Part shown: positions 12,953 through 23,050 of the stretch, piece after piece
How positions within the stretch are numbered: the first letter of the stretch is position 1
Layout of the letters: each line of letters begins with the position of its first letter
Source of the DNA: Deinococcus aerius
GTDB taxonomy: Bacteria; Deinococcota; Deinococci; Deinococcales; Deinococcaceae
Direction: 5' to 3'
DNA length: 64,000 nt
NCBI RefSeq assembly: GCF_002897375.1
Contig: NZ_BFAG01000013.1
Span: forward strand, 91,255-155,254
Program-made: the position numbers and the translations under genes
Notes under the pieces: model-generated
Seen by the model: the letters and a program-made list of their open reading frames with translations, nothing else
The model's database searches: none
What the model was told of the DNA's origin: nothing

Positions 12953-14271
12953 CCGGCCCCTCCCCCCAGTCTCCCATCCCCGAGTTCAACTTCTCCTTCG
13001 CCAACCCCCGCTCGCGGTCGCGCCTGCGGTCGGTTCAGGCCTTCGGGCTGAGCCTGGCGGCCCTCACGCTGGGGGGCCTGGCGGTGCTGAAGGCGCCCGG
13101 GAGTGCCGTCGCCGGGGCCACCCCCACCGGGGCTCCCCCCCACTTCACGGTGCTGCTGGCGGGGCGGGACATCGTGTACTGCTACTACCGCACCCCCTGC
13201 AAGGACCAGGACCAGCGCACCGGCCTCCTCCAGACACCGAACACCGACACGCTGATGCTGGTGAAGGTGGACGGCACCCGCGTGAACGTGCTGAGCATCC
13301 CGCGCGACACGAACGTCGGCCCGTTTGACCCGGGCCGCAGCCGGGCCGAGCAGAAGGTGAACAGCCGCTACTGGGCGGGTGGCCCCCACGCGCTCACCCA
13401 GGCCGTGGAGACGATCACGGGCGAGCGGGTGGACGCCTACGTGATCGTGCGGACCGATTACGTCGCGCGGGTGATCGATGCGCTGGGCGGGCTGGACGTG
13501 ACGGTCCCCAAAGGCGGCATCGAGTGGGTGGACCAGGCGGCGGGCGTGAACCTGAAACTTTCGGAGGGGAACCACCACCTCGAAGGGGAAGAGGCCGTGC
13601 TGTTCCTGCGCGTGCGCAAGGGTTTCGGGGACGATTACGGGCGCATCGACCACCAGAAGCAGGCGCTGACGCAGCTCGCCGCGCGGCTCAAGTCGCCCCA
13701 GGGGCTGAGCGCCCTCCCCACCATCCTGGGCGGGGTCGGGCACGGGGTGGAGACGAACGTGGACCCCAACCTCTTCCCCTCGCTGGTGCCGTTCCTGCCG
13801 GGGCTGAAGCTCTCCTTCGCCACCCTGCCCACCCGGACGATTCCGGGGACCTTCAACCTCGCGGTGGACCGGGAGGCACTCGCGCGGGTATGGGGCACGG
13901 GGGGTCAGGCGCAGACGGCGAGTACCGACCTGCCGGGGGTGAGCGTGCGTATCATGGATGCCAGCGGCGCGGGACTCGGCCCGGCGCTCGCCCGCGCCCT
14001 GCGGACCCTGGGCTACCCCCGCGTGAGCGTGCAGGAGGCCCCCGCCAGCGGCGAGGCCAGCCAGGTCTTCACCGGGCAGGACGTGGGGGCCGCGAACACG
14101 CTCGCCGACACGCTGGGGCTCCCCCGGCTGCAAGGTGAGCGTTTCCCGGTGGGGGCGGGCGAGGTCGGTATTCTGCTGGGCAAGGACGCTCGCCAGAGCC
14201 TCGCCGCCCTGGGCGCCCTGAACGGGGGACCCACCGCCCAAGCCCCCCTCACCCGACCGGAGAACGAATGA
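12949..14271 (+). CDS. LytR-CpsA-Psr (LCP) family protein with LytR_C domain
   Basis: A 440-residue membrane-anchored enzyme family that transfers glycopolymers from lipid carriers to the cell wall. A short cytoplasmic N-terminus and one helix (about residues 27-45, LSLAALTLGGLAVL) precede the LCP domain. Its Arg/Asp signature is visible in NTDTLMLVKVDG, LSIPRDTNV, YWAGGPHALTQAVETI, VIVRTDY and FLRVRKGFGDDYGRIDHQKQ. A C-terminal LytR_C-type domain runs from about 330 (VSVRIMDASGAG) to the end. It overlaps yqeK and rsfS by ATGA on both sides, so it is in one coupled operon. Confidence 0.88.
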   Translation: MTGPSPQSPIPEFNFSFANPRSRSRLRSVQAFGLSLAALTLGGLAVLKAPGSAVAGATPTGAPPHFTVLLAGRDIVYCYYRTPCKDQDQRTGLLQTPNTDTLMLVKVDGTRVNVLSIPRDTNVGPFDPGRSRAEQKVNSRYWAGGPHALTQAVETITGERVDAYVIVRTDYVARVIDALGGLDVTVPKGGIEWVDQAAGVNLKLSEGNHHLEGEEAVLFLRVRKGFGDDYGRIDHQKQALTQLAARLKSPQGLSALPTILGGVGHGVETNVDPNLFPSLVPFLPGLKLSFATLPTRTIPGTFNLAVDREALARVWGTGGQAQTASTDLPGVSVRIMDASGAGLGPALARALRTLGYPRVSVQEAPASGEASQVFTGQDVGAANTLADTLGLPRLQGERFPVGAGEVGILLGKDARQSLAALGALNGGPTAQAPLTRPENE

Positions 14272-14672
14272 CCCCACACACCCACACCGATTCCCTGCAC
14301 CGCCAACTGCGCGCCATCGTGGACGCCGCCCGCGAGCGCCGCGCCGAGAACGTCGTCGTGCTCGACCTGACCGACGTGTCCTCGACCCTCGAATACTTCG
14401 TGATCTGCACCGCAACCGCCGGGCTTCAGCTCAACGCCGTGCAGGAGAACATCCGCGAGAAGGCGCAGGAGGCGGGACTCCCCCGCCCCACCGTCGAGGG
14501 TCCCAGCGAGCGCTGGCTGCTGCTCGCCTTCGGCGGGAGCATCGTGGTCCACATCATGACGAAAGAAGCGCGCGAGTATTACGACCTGGAGGGGCTCTGG
14601 AGCGACGCCCGGACGCTGGACTTCCCCGAGCAGGCGGCCCCCCGGCCGGGGAGCGGCCAGCCCTCCGCGTAG
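14268..14672 (+). CDS. rsfS: Ribosomal silencing factor RsfS
   Basis: A 134-residue protein of the RsfS/Iojap family, which binds ribosomal protein uL14 and blocks subunit joining during starvation. Conserved features are AENVVVLDL, STLEYFVICTA, HIMTKEAREYYDLEGLW. Length is typical, plus a short disordered Pro/Gly tail. Coupled to the LCP gene by ATGA overlap, at the end of the yqeK operon. Confidence 0.92.
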   Translation: MTPHTHTDSLHRQLRAIVDAARERRAENVVVLDLTDVSSTLEYFVICTATAGLQLNAVQENIREKAQEAGLPRPTVEGPSERWLLLAFGGSIVVHIMTKEAREYYDLEGLWSDARTLDFPEQAAPRPGSGQPSA

Positions 14673-14721
14673 AAGCCCCCTCCTGACACTCGCCTGACCT
14701 CGCGGCGGACAATGGAGGGCG

Positions 14722-15410
<689 letters not shown>

Positions 15411-15411
<1 letters not shown>

Positions 15412-16388
15412 TGGACCTCCCCTCCGTCCTGCCCGGGCGTGCGGACGCCTGGATGGACGCCCTGCCCCAGGCCGTGCTGCTCTTCGAGGCCGGGGTGGAC
15501 GCCCTGACGGTCATGCGGGTCAATGCCGCCGCCACCCGGCTCTGGGGCGTGCCGCAGGAGCGGGCGGCGGGGCGGCCCCTGCTGGAGGTCGTCCGGCGGC
15601 ACACCCTGGAAGCCCTCGCCGAGCGCGGCGGCGAGCTGGAGCTGGAGGCGGGCGGGCGCACCCTGCGCTGCACGGCCATCCGCGCCGCCCCCGGGCAGCC
15701 CGGCGCCCTGATCGTCGAGGACATCACCGCGCACCGCCGCCGTGAGGCCGAGCTGCGTGAGGCAACGGCCGTCCTCTCGCACGAATTCCGCACCCCCGTC
15801 ACCGGGCTGCGCGGGGTGCTGGAAGCGCTGGAGTACGACATGCCGCAGGGGCTCGCGCAGAGCTTCGTGCGGCAGGGCCTTCAGGAGGTCGAGCGGCTGG
15901 CCCGGCTGGTGGAGGACCTCGCCGTCGGCTTCCGGCCCACCCGCGCCCGCACCCTGCCGCTCGCAGAGGCCTTCGCCCGGGCCGAGCGGCTGCTGGCCCC
16001 GGAACTCGCCGCGCGGGGGACCACCCTCACCTTCGGGGCCGACCACCTCGTGCGCGCCGATCCCGACAAGCTGCTGCAAGTCCTGCTCAACCTGATCGAG
16101 AACGCGCTGAAGTACGGCCCGCCCGGTCAGCCCGTCGAGGTCGCCACCGCCCCGCGCGGCAGTTGGGTGGAGGTCGCCGTCCTCGACCACGGGGCGCCGC
16201 TGGAGGGCACCGAGGGCCTCTTCCGCGCCCACACCCGGGGACCGCACGCGACCGGTCAGGGGAGCGGCATGGGCCTGTACATCGTGCGCAGCATCGTGCA
16301 GGGCTGGGGCGGCCAGGCCTGGACCGAGCGCCGGGGTGAGCGCAACGCCTTCTGCTTCACCCTGCCGGGCGGGGCGGGCATCGGCTAG
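15411..16388 (+). CDS. PAS-domain sensor histidine kinase
   Basis: A 325-residue kinase partner of the preceding regulator. A PAS-like domain (about 14-105) precedes the HisKA domain with phospho-His H124 in LSHEFRTPVTGL, then the ATPase domain with N box NLIENALKYG and G box GSGMGLYIV. No membrane segment is visible, so the kinase is probably soluble or held by a partner, as proposed for PhoR kinases that sense through PhoU. Its G1 region (VLDHGAPLEG) is slightly divergent. Confidence 0.88.
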
Positions 16389-16410
16389 GGCGGGGTCCCG
16401 GGGGCACAAG

Positions 16411-16445
16411 AGGAGGGAGGAGGCCGAGTACGCCTCCTCCCTCCT
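16411..16445. terminator. Bidirectional terminator between convergent genes
   Basis: A perfect 14-bp stem (AGGAGGGAGGAGGC with GCCTCCTCCCTCCT) and a 7-nt loop CGAGTAC. It lies between the histidine kinase stop and the stop of the convergent small membrane protein gene. There is no strong T-tract on either strand. Confidence 0.65.
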
Positions 16446-16454
16446 GGTGACGCC

Positions 16455-16766
16455 TCAGCTCCGGCGCGGCCCCTCGGTCGGCCCGCCCAGCTTGACCTCG
16501 GTGCGTTCCTCGGTGCGGCCCCGCCCCGCGAGACCGGCCAGGCCGATCAGGCCCAGCAGCCCCCAGGGAAAGCGGCTGCCCTGCTGCTCGTTGCCCGGAA
16601 CGCCGTCACTCTCCGAGGTCGTGGTGACGTTGTCGTTCTGCACGGTTCCCGTCGTGTCGGTCGTGGTGGTGTCGGTGGAGGTCGTGTCGGTCGTCTGGGC
16701 GGTGGCCGTCACCGGGGCCGCGACCAGGACCAGCGCGACAAGGATCTTCTTGAGGTTGGGGGTCAT
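16455..16766 (-). CDS. Small secreted/membrane protein with WGxxGxxG-type segment
   Basis: A 103-residue protein with a signal peptide (KKILVALVLVAAPVTATAQ), a Thr/Asp-rich spacer (TTDTTSTDTTTTDTTG) and a single C-terminal hydrophobic segment PWGLLGLIGLAGLAGRGR followed by a charged tail. This matches the WGxxGxxG membrane-protein pattern found in stress-related proteins of several phyla, whose function is unknown. The ATG at 16766 has ACAGGAGG at good spacing. Same strand as the PRC/DUF2382 gene and 33 nt after it, so probably in its operon. Confidence 0.7.
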   Translation of the reverse strand: MTPNLKKILVALVLVAAPVTATAQTTDTTSTDTTTTDTTGTVQNDNVTTTSESDGVPGNEQQGSRFPWGLLGLIGLAGLAGRGRTEERTEVKLGGPTEGPRRS

Positions 16767-16799
16767 AGGTCCTCCTGTTGGGGTGGGAAAAAGGCGGGC

Positions 16800-17711
16800 T
16801 CAGCTCCGGCTGTCGCGGCGGTCGTCATCGTCACCGATGACCCGGACGTTCCCGGTCTCGTTCACGTCGAGGACCTCGCGGCCCACGGTATCGGTCACGG
16901 TCTGCTGCTCGGTCACCGTGCGCTTGGAGACCTCGACCTCCTCGGTCACGACCGCCTGCTTCTGAACGTTCGCCCGCTCGGCCTCCAGCTCCACGCGCAC
17001 GGTCTCGCTGGCGCCGTCCGCGAACACGTCGCCCTGAACCGGACGTGCCTCCGTCACGGGGTGGCGCTCGATGACGACCTCCTCGCGCTGAAGGGGCACG
17101 TTGACCGTCTCCTGTCGGGTCTCGACGTGCTTGCCGATCTCGACCTGCCCGGCGAGGTAGCGCTCCTTGTTCACCGACAGGCGCTCCTCCAGAAGCTGGA
17201 GGCGGCCCGGCGTCTTGAACATCCGGTCGGAGCTGTCCTCGTCGCGGTAGTTGTAGGAGCCCGTCGTCCCCGTTCCCGCCGCCGCCATCCCCGTCCCCAT
17301 CGCCGCGGTGTCCGTCATGGTCTGGGTGCTGGAGGTCGTCATGCCGGTGTCGCCGCGCAGCACCCGCTCGTCGCTGCTCTGGAGGTCGAAGGTGTAGTCC
17401 TCATCGGAGGAGTAGCGGTGCATGGAGCTGAGCTGGGCCGCCGTGAGACCGTCAAAATGAACGCCGTCGTCCTCGATGCGCGCCAGCCCGATGGGGATAA
17501 TCCGGGCGCCCTCCAAGCCGCCTCCGTCGTCGTCGACGAGGAGGTAGCGGATCTTCCCCTGGTCGTCGTCCACCAGCACGTCGCGCACAGTGCCGATACG
17601 CTGACCACCGCTGATATAGGCCGCCGAGCCGATCGGGTTGTATATCCCCGTGTCCTGGAAGTCCTGGCTGAACCTGCTCGAAATATCGGACAGTCTGTGC
17701 AGATGTGGCAT
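16800..17711 (-). CDS. PRC-barrel and DUF2382 domain stress protein
   Basis: A 303-residue protein. The N-terminal PRC barrel (about 20-105) has [26 protein letters not shown] and [11 protein letters not shown] Thr/Ala/Gly linker follows, and then a DUF2382 region (about 165-300) of repeated beta segments such as [37 protein letters not shown] and [18 protein letters not shown]. Proteins of this architecture are general stress proteins of unknown activity. The start MPHLHRLSD at 17711 is chosen because family members begin with such a segment and GAGGGAG lies upstream; the open frame reaches an ATG at 17774. Confidence 0.8.
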   Translation of the reverse strand: MPHLHRLSDISSRFSQDFQDTGIYNPIGSAAYISGGQRIGTVRDVLVDDDQGKIRYLLVDDDGGGLEGARIIPIGLARIEDDGVHFDGLTAAQLSSMHRYSSDEDYTFDLQSSDERVLRGDTGMTTSSTQTMTDTAAMGTGMAAAGTGTTGSYNYRDEDSSDRMFKTPGRLQLLEERLSVNKERYLAGQVEIGKHVETRQETVNVPLQREEVVIERHPVTEARPVQGDVFADGASETVRVELEAERANVQKQAVVTEEVEVSKRTVTEQQTVTDTVGREVLDVNETGNVRVIGDDDDRRDSRS

Positions 17712-17814
17712 ACCTTTGGCTCCCTCTGAACTGAATTGCTGTTCGGAGCTATTGTCTGCATTGCGGCCATTCATTGTCTGAGAAGACTAAAAAGTGCATG
17801 TAACCCTAACGTTG

Positions 17815-17832
17815 CTTGAAGTGTCCTTCAAG
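17815..17832. promoter_or_regulatory. Inverted repeat upstream of the PRC/DUF2382 gene and phoU
   Basis: CTTGAAG-TGTC-CTTCAAG, perfect 7-bp arms with a 4-nt spacer, in the AT-richer divergent region between the two genes. It is a likely operator for an unknown regulator. Confidence 0.45.
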
Positions 17833-17920
17833 GCCGGGTTAATCAGGGGCCAGACAGGATCATGACCTCCCCATGACCCAGCGACTCCCCGCGGGTGATA
17901 CGTTCCTGACAGGAGTGCCC

Positions 17921-18565
<645 letters not shown>

Positions 18566-18585
18566 GGGACGGGAGAGTCGGGACC

Positions 18586-18906
18586 ATGGAGGCCCTTTCG
18601 AGCAGTGATCCCGAAAGAGCGACCGTCGCTTTAAGTGTTGTCCGCGCTTTGCTCGGGGCGGTCACGCCGGAAATACGCCGCGTAGGCTTCGTGATGGACG
18701 GGCGAAGGATTCAGATTCTGTGTATCCACGATGGTGCGCCGAGCGAGAGTCTCAGCGAAGAGATGAACGACGTTGAGGCGGAAATCCTGGGCGATTTTGC
18801 CGCCGACGTATCTGTAGAAATACAACTCGTGAGGCTGGATGCTCCGGCGGCCATAGAAAGGGAAGCCGTCTGGGTCTACGCTCGAAAAGAAGGAGCGCCC
18901 AATTGA
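18586..18906 (+). CDS. Small acidic protein resembling immunity-type proteins
   Basis: A 106-residue protein starting MEALSSSDPERATVAL. Recognisable features are LLGAVTPEIRRV, an HDGAPSESLSEEMNDVEAEI acidic segment and the ending LVRLDAPAAIEREAVWVYARKE. I recall this pattern from small stand-alone proteins often found near toxin-type genes, but cannot name the family. The region is clearly less GC-rich than its neighbours. It starts 20 nt after phoU with GGGAGAG upstream. The opposite strand also holds an open frame (18631-18909), which I consider a shadow. Confidence 0.5.
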   Translation: MEALSSSDPERATVALSVVRALLGAVTPEIRRVGFVMDGRRIQILCIHDGAPSESLSEEMNDVEAEILGDFAADVSVEIQLVRLDAPAAIEREAVWVYARKEGAPN

Positions 18907-18931
18907 CAATCCGAGGAAAGGACCGCCGGAG

Positions 18932-19006
18932 TTATCGCCAGAGCCGCCAACCCACCGTATAGATGCAGCTCTTCGTGTCCAGCAGGTACAGGTTGGGATT
19001 CGGCAT
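18932..19006 (-). pseudogene. VapC toxin remnant (PIN domain stump)
   Basis: A 24-codon frame starting at the A of the vapB stop codon (TGATG overlap, as in intact vapBC operons). Its product begins MPNPNLYLLDTKSCIY, which matches the start of a PIN-domain VapC: the first catalytic Asp is in LLDT, but the usual DTN is DTK. TAA then ends it. About 100 residues and all other acidic catalytic positions are missing, and no PIN sequence follows in any frame. The toxin is therefore dead while the antitoxin remains. Confidence 0.65.
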
Positions 19007-19233
19007 CACAACAAAGGCTCCCTCTCCTGCATGGGGGGCTGCTCCCGCTCAATGGGATTCTCGAAGCTGGTCAGGGCCGCGAAGATGGCGTCCCCGTCCT
19101 GCCGCTTCACGGGCGTAACGACCAGCCCGCGGCCGCACCGCCTGATCTCCACCTCGCCGTAGGGAAGCTGAACCTCCGATGGAATGCGGACAACCTGACT
19201 CTTGCCGCTCCTGAACACTTTGCTCCGGGTCAT
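19006..19233 (-). CDS. vapB: AbrB/MazE-type antitoxin VapB
   Basis: A 75-residue swapped-hairpin DNA-binding antitoxin: MTRSKVFRSGKSQVVRIPSE is the typical VapB N-terminus, followed by VEIRRCGRGLVVTPV. The C-terminal part (FAALTSFENPIEREQPP) would bind the toxin. GGGGAGG precedes the ATG at 19233; the longer open frame upstream lies inside the ABC transporter gene. It starts 14 nt after the ABC gene stop, so it may be read from that operon. Its toxin partner is truncated, leaving an orphan antitoxin. Confidence 0.8.
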   Translation of the reverse strand: MTRSKVFRSGKSQVVRIPSEVQLPYGEVEIRRCGRGLVVTPVKRQDGDAIFAALTSFENPIEREQPPMQEREPLL

Positions 19234-19247
19234 GCCCCACCTCCCCT

Positions 19248-21062
19248 TCAGGTAGCCACCGTATCCACGTCCTCCGCCCACAGCGCCCGCATCTCCTCGC
19301 TGCGGTCCAATAGCTCGGCCAGCGTCCCCGAGTCGGTCAGGTGCCCGTGCTCCAGCAGCAGGATGCGGTCGGCGCGGGTCAGGGCGGCGCGGCGGTGCGA
19401 GACGACGAGGCAGGTGGCGTCCGTCTCGCGGAAGAGGCCGTCCCACAAGAGGGCTTCCGTGCGGGCGTCCAGCGCACTGGACACGTCGTCGAACACGAGG
19501 AGATCGGCGTCGCGGGCGAGCATGCGGGCGACGGCGGTGCGCTGCACCTGCCCGCCGGAGAGCTTGACGCCGCGGGCGCCGACCTGGGTGTCCAGCCCCG
19601 CCGGAAGCTGCGCCACATCGGGTTCCAGCACGGCGAGCCGTACGGCCCGCTCCAGCCTCTCCGGGTCGCTGCCGCTCAACACGTTCTCGCGCAGGGTGTC
19701 GGAGAAGAGGCTGGGAATCTGGGCGGTGTACGCGCTGCGGGGCGGGACGAGGAAGGTGGCGGGGTCCGTGACCTCCTCGCCGTTCCAGAGGATGCGCCCC
19801 GAGTCAAGCGGCATCAGGCCGAGCAGGGCGCGCAGCAGGGTCGTTTTGCCACTGCCGATGCGCCCGGTGACGACGACAAACTCGCCCCGGTGCAGGGTGA
19901 AGCTCACGTCGGTGATTCCCGCGCCGCTGGGATGATGGGCGGTCAGGCCCTCCACCCGCAGTTCCTCCAGGGGACGGGCTTCGGGCGCGGTGTCCCTGGC
20001 GGGCGGCTCGTCATACAGGTGGACGGGGTGGTGGGCGACGACTGTTCCGGCGGGCGCGTCCTGGAGCAGCCGTTCCATCCGGTCGTAGCTGACCCCGGTG
20101 CGCCGATGGCGGGCAATCGCGTCGCCGAAAAAGCCCATCGAGCCGGTCAGGCGCGGCAGCAGGCCGATGAACAGCACGAAGTCGGCCACGTCGAGTGCCC
20201 CGCCCCGCACCTTGTTCGCGCCCAGCAGCAGCACCAGCCCCACCGCCACGTTCACCATGTTGGTGTTCACGCCGCGGATCAGCTCGGTGAGGAGCACGTC
20301 GCGCAGGGCCGCGCGGCGGCGCACCTCGCCGAGGGCGGCCATGCGGGCGACCATCTGATCCTCGCGGGCGGCGAGCTTCACGGCGCTGACGGCCCCGAAA
20401 GTCTCGCCGATGAAGTCGGTCACTCGGGCGGTCGCCTCACGCATCCGCCGGCGGTAGGTGCGGATCTTGGGCGAGAGGCGCTGCACGAACACGATCATCA
20501 GCAGGAGCGGCGTGCAGACCAGCGCCGTGATAATGGGGTCCACCCGCGCCATCAGCGTGACCGCGATGAGGCAGTAGGCGACCAGGCCCCAGCCGTCCAC
20601 CCAGACCTCGGTGTAGGCGGCCACGTCGTCCACGTCGTCGCGGAAGCGGCTGACCGCCTCGGCGGGGGTGTCGGGGAGGCGGCGCGAGCCCCGGGCAGTG
20701 AGCAGGTAGCTCAGCAGGTTGCGCCGCACCAGGGCGTCCAGCGTGTACCACAGCTCGATCCAGGCCACGAACGCCCCGTAGAAGATGCCGAAGCGGCTGA
20801 GGCGCACGAACGCGAACCATCCGACCGACACCCAGGCGGCGGCGACCAGCGGGTCGATGGGCGCGCCCGCCGACCGGAGCGGGTCCGCCTCCTCCAGGTG
20901 CCGGAATACGCCGCTGACGGCCAGGGTGAGCAGCGCGGGCGCGGCGTGGACCATCCCCCACATCAGCAGGTTGAAGGCGAAGAGCCCCGGCCGGTACGTG
21001 AAGAGCCGCCGGGAGAGGGCGAAGGTGCGGTCGTGGGCGGGGGGGGGCGAGGTGGTGGTCAT
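19248..21062 (-). CDS. ABC exporter half-transporter, degenerate NBD subunit
   Basis: A 604-residue half-transporter: about six membrane helices (residues 20-310) followed by an ATPase domain (about 370-600). Walker A is GRIGSGKTT and the signature is canonical LSGGQ. After Walker B, however, the catalytic Glu is replaced by Asp (LLVFDDVSSALD). The H-loop is CLVVSHRR. This pattern, with the complementary defects in the next subunit, is typical of heterodimeric exporters of the TM287/288 or BmrCD type, which export lipids or drugs. Start ATG at 21062 with GCGGAG upstream. It follows the partner gene after a 127-nt repeat-containing gap. Confidence 0.88.
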   Translation of the reverse strand: MTTTSPPPAHDRTFALSRRLFTYRPGLFAFNLLMWGMVHAAPALLTLAVSGVFRHLEEADPLRSAGAPIDPLVAAAWVSVGWFAFVRLSRFGIFYGAFVAWIELWYTLDALVRRNLLSYLLTARGSRRLPDTPAEAVSRFRDDVDDVAAYTEVWVDGWGLVAYCLIAVTLMARVDPIITALVCTPLLLMIVFVQRLSPKIRTYRRRMREATARVTDFIGETFGAVSAVKLAAREDQMVARMAALGEVRRRAALRDVLLTELIRGVNTNMVNVAVGLVLLLGANKVRGGALDVADFVLFIGLLPRLTGSMGFFGDAIARHRRTGVSYDRMERLLQDAPAGTVVAHHPVHLYDEPPARDTAPEARPLEELRVEGLTAHHPSGAGITDVSFTLHRGEFVVVTGRIGSGKTTLLRALLGLMPLDSGRILWNGEEVTDPATFLVPPRSAYTAQIPSLFSDTLRENVLSGSDPERLERAVRLAVLEPDVAQLPAGLDTQVGARGVKLSGGQVQRTAVARMLARDADLLVFDDVSSALDARTEALLWDGLFRETDATCLVVSHRRAALTRADRILLLEHGHLTDSGTLAELLDRSEEMRALWAEDVDTVAT

Positions 21063-21079
21063 GGGAGGCTCCGCAGACA

Positions 21080-21186
21080 GGGCAGTGGGAAGTGGTGAGT
21101 GGGAAGTGGAAAGGAGGGACGGGGGCTCCGGCCCGGGCAGGGGCAGGCGCAACCACTCCCCACTGACCACGGGCCACTTCCTACCC
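21080..21186. repeat. GTGGGAAGTGG-type inverted repeat between ABC subunits
   Basis: The left part repeats AGTGGGAAGTGGTGAGTGGG units; the right part has the complementary CCACTCCCCACTGACCAC and CCACTTCC, so the segment can fold into a long hairpin. The same unit types occur at 45986-46072 between the two nucleoside kinase genes. Both copies are inside operons. Confidence 0.65.
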
Positions 21187-21189
21187 CCC

Positions 21190-22983
21190 TCACGCCAGCA
21201 CCCCTTCCTCCAGCTCCTCTGTCCCGGCCCGCAGCAGCGCCGCGTAGTGGCTGTGCCCGTCGCGGGCGAGGGCGGCGCGGGGGCCGTCCTCCAGCACCCG
21301 CCCGTCGCCCAGGACGAGGATGCGGTCGGCGCGGGCCACGGTCTCCAGGCGGTGGGCGATCACGATGGCGGTGCGCCCGGCGAGCAGGCGGGTCATCGCC
21401 TGGGTGAGCTGCGTCTCGGTGGCGGGGTCCAGGCGGCTGCTGGGCTCATCGAGGATGATCACGGCGGGGTCGCGCAGCAGCACCCGGGCGAAGGCGAGGA
21501 GCTGCGCCTGCCCCGCGCTGAGGCTGCCGGTGGGCAGGGGCGTCCGCACCCCGTCCTCCAGCCGGGCCAGCCAGCGCCCCAGGCCGACCTCGCGGAGCGC
21601 GGCCTCGACCTCGGTGTCGGGGACCGAGTCGTCGAAGAAGGAGAGATTGTCACGGACGGACGCCTGGAAAAGCTGCACGTCCTGGGTGACGACCGCCACC
21701 CCGGTGCGGAGGCTATGCAGCCGCACGTCACGGGTGTCCACTCCGCCCAGTTTCACGCTGCCCTCGGTCGGGTCGTACAGCCGCGACACCAGGCGGGTGA
21801 GGGTGGTCTTGCCGCTGCCCGTCCGGCCCAGCAGGCCGACCGTCTGCCCGGCGGGAAGGTGGAAGGAGATGTCGTGCAGCACAGGGCGAACGCCAGGGTC
21901 CTCCGGCGCGTAGCTGAAGCTCACGTGCTCAAAGCGCAGGTCGAGGGGGCCGTCCGGCAGGTCGCGCGTGCCCTCGGTGAGTTCCGAGCGCAGGGCGAGC
22001 AGTTCGCCGACCCGGGCGAGACCTGCCCCCGCCTTCTGGAGGTCCTGAAGCTGTTGGGTCAGTTGGTCGATGGGTTCCTCGACCATGCTCATGTACTGGT
22101 ACAGCAGGAAGGCGGTGCCCAGCGTGATCGCCCCCGCCGCGTACAGGCCGACCGCCGCGCCCAGGATGCCCACGTACCCGGCCGCGAACAGGATCATGCT
22201 GAGCTGCCACACCACCGCCCGCCGCCGCCACGAGAAGGTGCTGCGCCGGAAAAACTCGCGCTGAACGCGCAGGAAGCCGCGCAGGTGGTGTTCACCCGCG
22301 CCCAGCGCGCGCACGTCGTCCAGCCCCGAGAGCCGCTCCTCGACGTAGCCGAAAAGCTGGGCGCTGCTCTCGCGCTCCAGGCGGGTGGGTTCCACGCCGA
22401 TCTTCCGCACCCGGTTCATGGCGATCAGGGTCACCGCCACGAAGAGGGTGATCCCCACCCCCACCCGCCAGTCTGTCAGGTAGAACATCACGACCGCGCC
22501 GAGCAGGAGCAGCGCCGCCCCGAAGACGCGCACCGCGAACTGCGAGAAGAAGTTGCTCAGGGCCGTCACGTCGCCGTCGATGCGCTCGATCATCTCGCCG
22601 GGCGTGCGCTCCTTGTGCTCGCGCATGTCCAGCGAGAGCATGTGCCGCATCAGGTCCGCGCGCAGCCGGTTGGTGGCCGTCCAGCCCACCCGCGCGCCCA
22701 CGTAGGTGGCCCCGGCAGTCAGCAATTGCACCCCCACCGCGAGCGCGATGTACAGCCCCGCCAGCCGGGCGAGCAGCCCCACGTCTGCCCCAGAGCCCAG
22801 CTTGGCGTTGTCCACGAAGCGGCGCAGCAGTTGCGGCAGCAGCAGGTTCAGCCCGGTGCCCGTCAGCAGCAGCGTGGCGAGCGCGATGACCTGCCATTTC
22901 AGCGGGCCGAGGTACGTCTTCAGGACGCCCAGCGCACCGGCACGCGGTGGGGAAGATGAGGAAGGAGACGGCGCGTCGGGCAT
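21190..22983 (-). CDS. ABC exporter half-transporter, catalytic NBD subunit
   Basis: A 597-residue half-transporter, first of the pair. Six helices lie in residues 30-310 (for example VIALATLLLTGTGLNLLLP and AALLLLGAVVMFYL), then the ATPase domain. Walker A is GRTGSGKTT, Walker B AVIILDEPSSRLD has the catalytic Glu, and the H-loop is IVIAHRLE, but the signature is the variant LSAGQ. Together with the LSGGQ of its partner it would form the one active ATP site. The ATG at 22983 follows a TAGCCT box by 6 nt (leaderless). The substrate cannot be told from sequence. Confidence 0.88.
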   Translation of the reverse strand: MPDAPSPSSSSPPRAGALGVLKTYLGPLKWQVIALATLLLTGTGLNLLLPQLLRRFVDNAKLGSGADVGLLARLAGLYIALAVGVQLLTAGATYVGARVGWTATNRLRADLMRHMLSLDMREHKERTPGEMIERIDGDVTALSNFFSQFAVRVFGAALLLLGAVVMFYLTDWRVGVGITLFVAVTLIAMNRVRKIGVEPTRLERESSAQLFGYVEERLSGLDDVRALGAGEHHLRGFLRVQREFFRRSTFSWRRRAVVWQLSMILFAAGYVGILGAAVGLYAAGAITLGTAFLLYQYMSMVEEPIDQLTQQLQDLQKAGAGLARVGELLALRSELTEGTRDLPDGPLDLRFEHVSFSYAPEDPGVRPVLHDISFHLPAGQTVGLLGRTGSGKTTLTRLVSRLYDPTEGSVKLGGVDTRDVRLHSLRTGVAVVTQDVQLFQASVRDNLSFFDDSVPDTEVEAALREVGLGRWLARLEDGVRTPLPTGSLSAGQAQLLAFARVLLRDPAVIILDEPSSRLDPATETQLTQAMTRLLAGRTAIVIAHRLETVARADRILVLGDGRVLEDGPRAALARDGHSHYAALLRAGTEELEEGVLA

Positions 22984-22989
22984 TTTTCC

Positions 22990-22995
22990 AGGCTA
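22990..22995 (-). promoter_or_regulatory. Leaderless -10 box of the ABC exporter operon
   Basis: TAGCCT on the minus strand, 6 nt before the ATG at 22983. Confidence 0.5.
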
Positions 22996-23050
22996 GGACG
23001 GCGGGGGATGAGGACGCATCCGCCGAGTGGCGCAGTGGGGGGGGCGGGAT

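Noticed and set aside
18631..18909. 92-codon minus-strand frame opposite the immunity-like gene
   Set aside because: The plus-strand frame has a start signal behind phoU and a recognisable pattern; this one has none.
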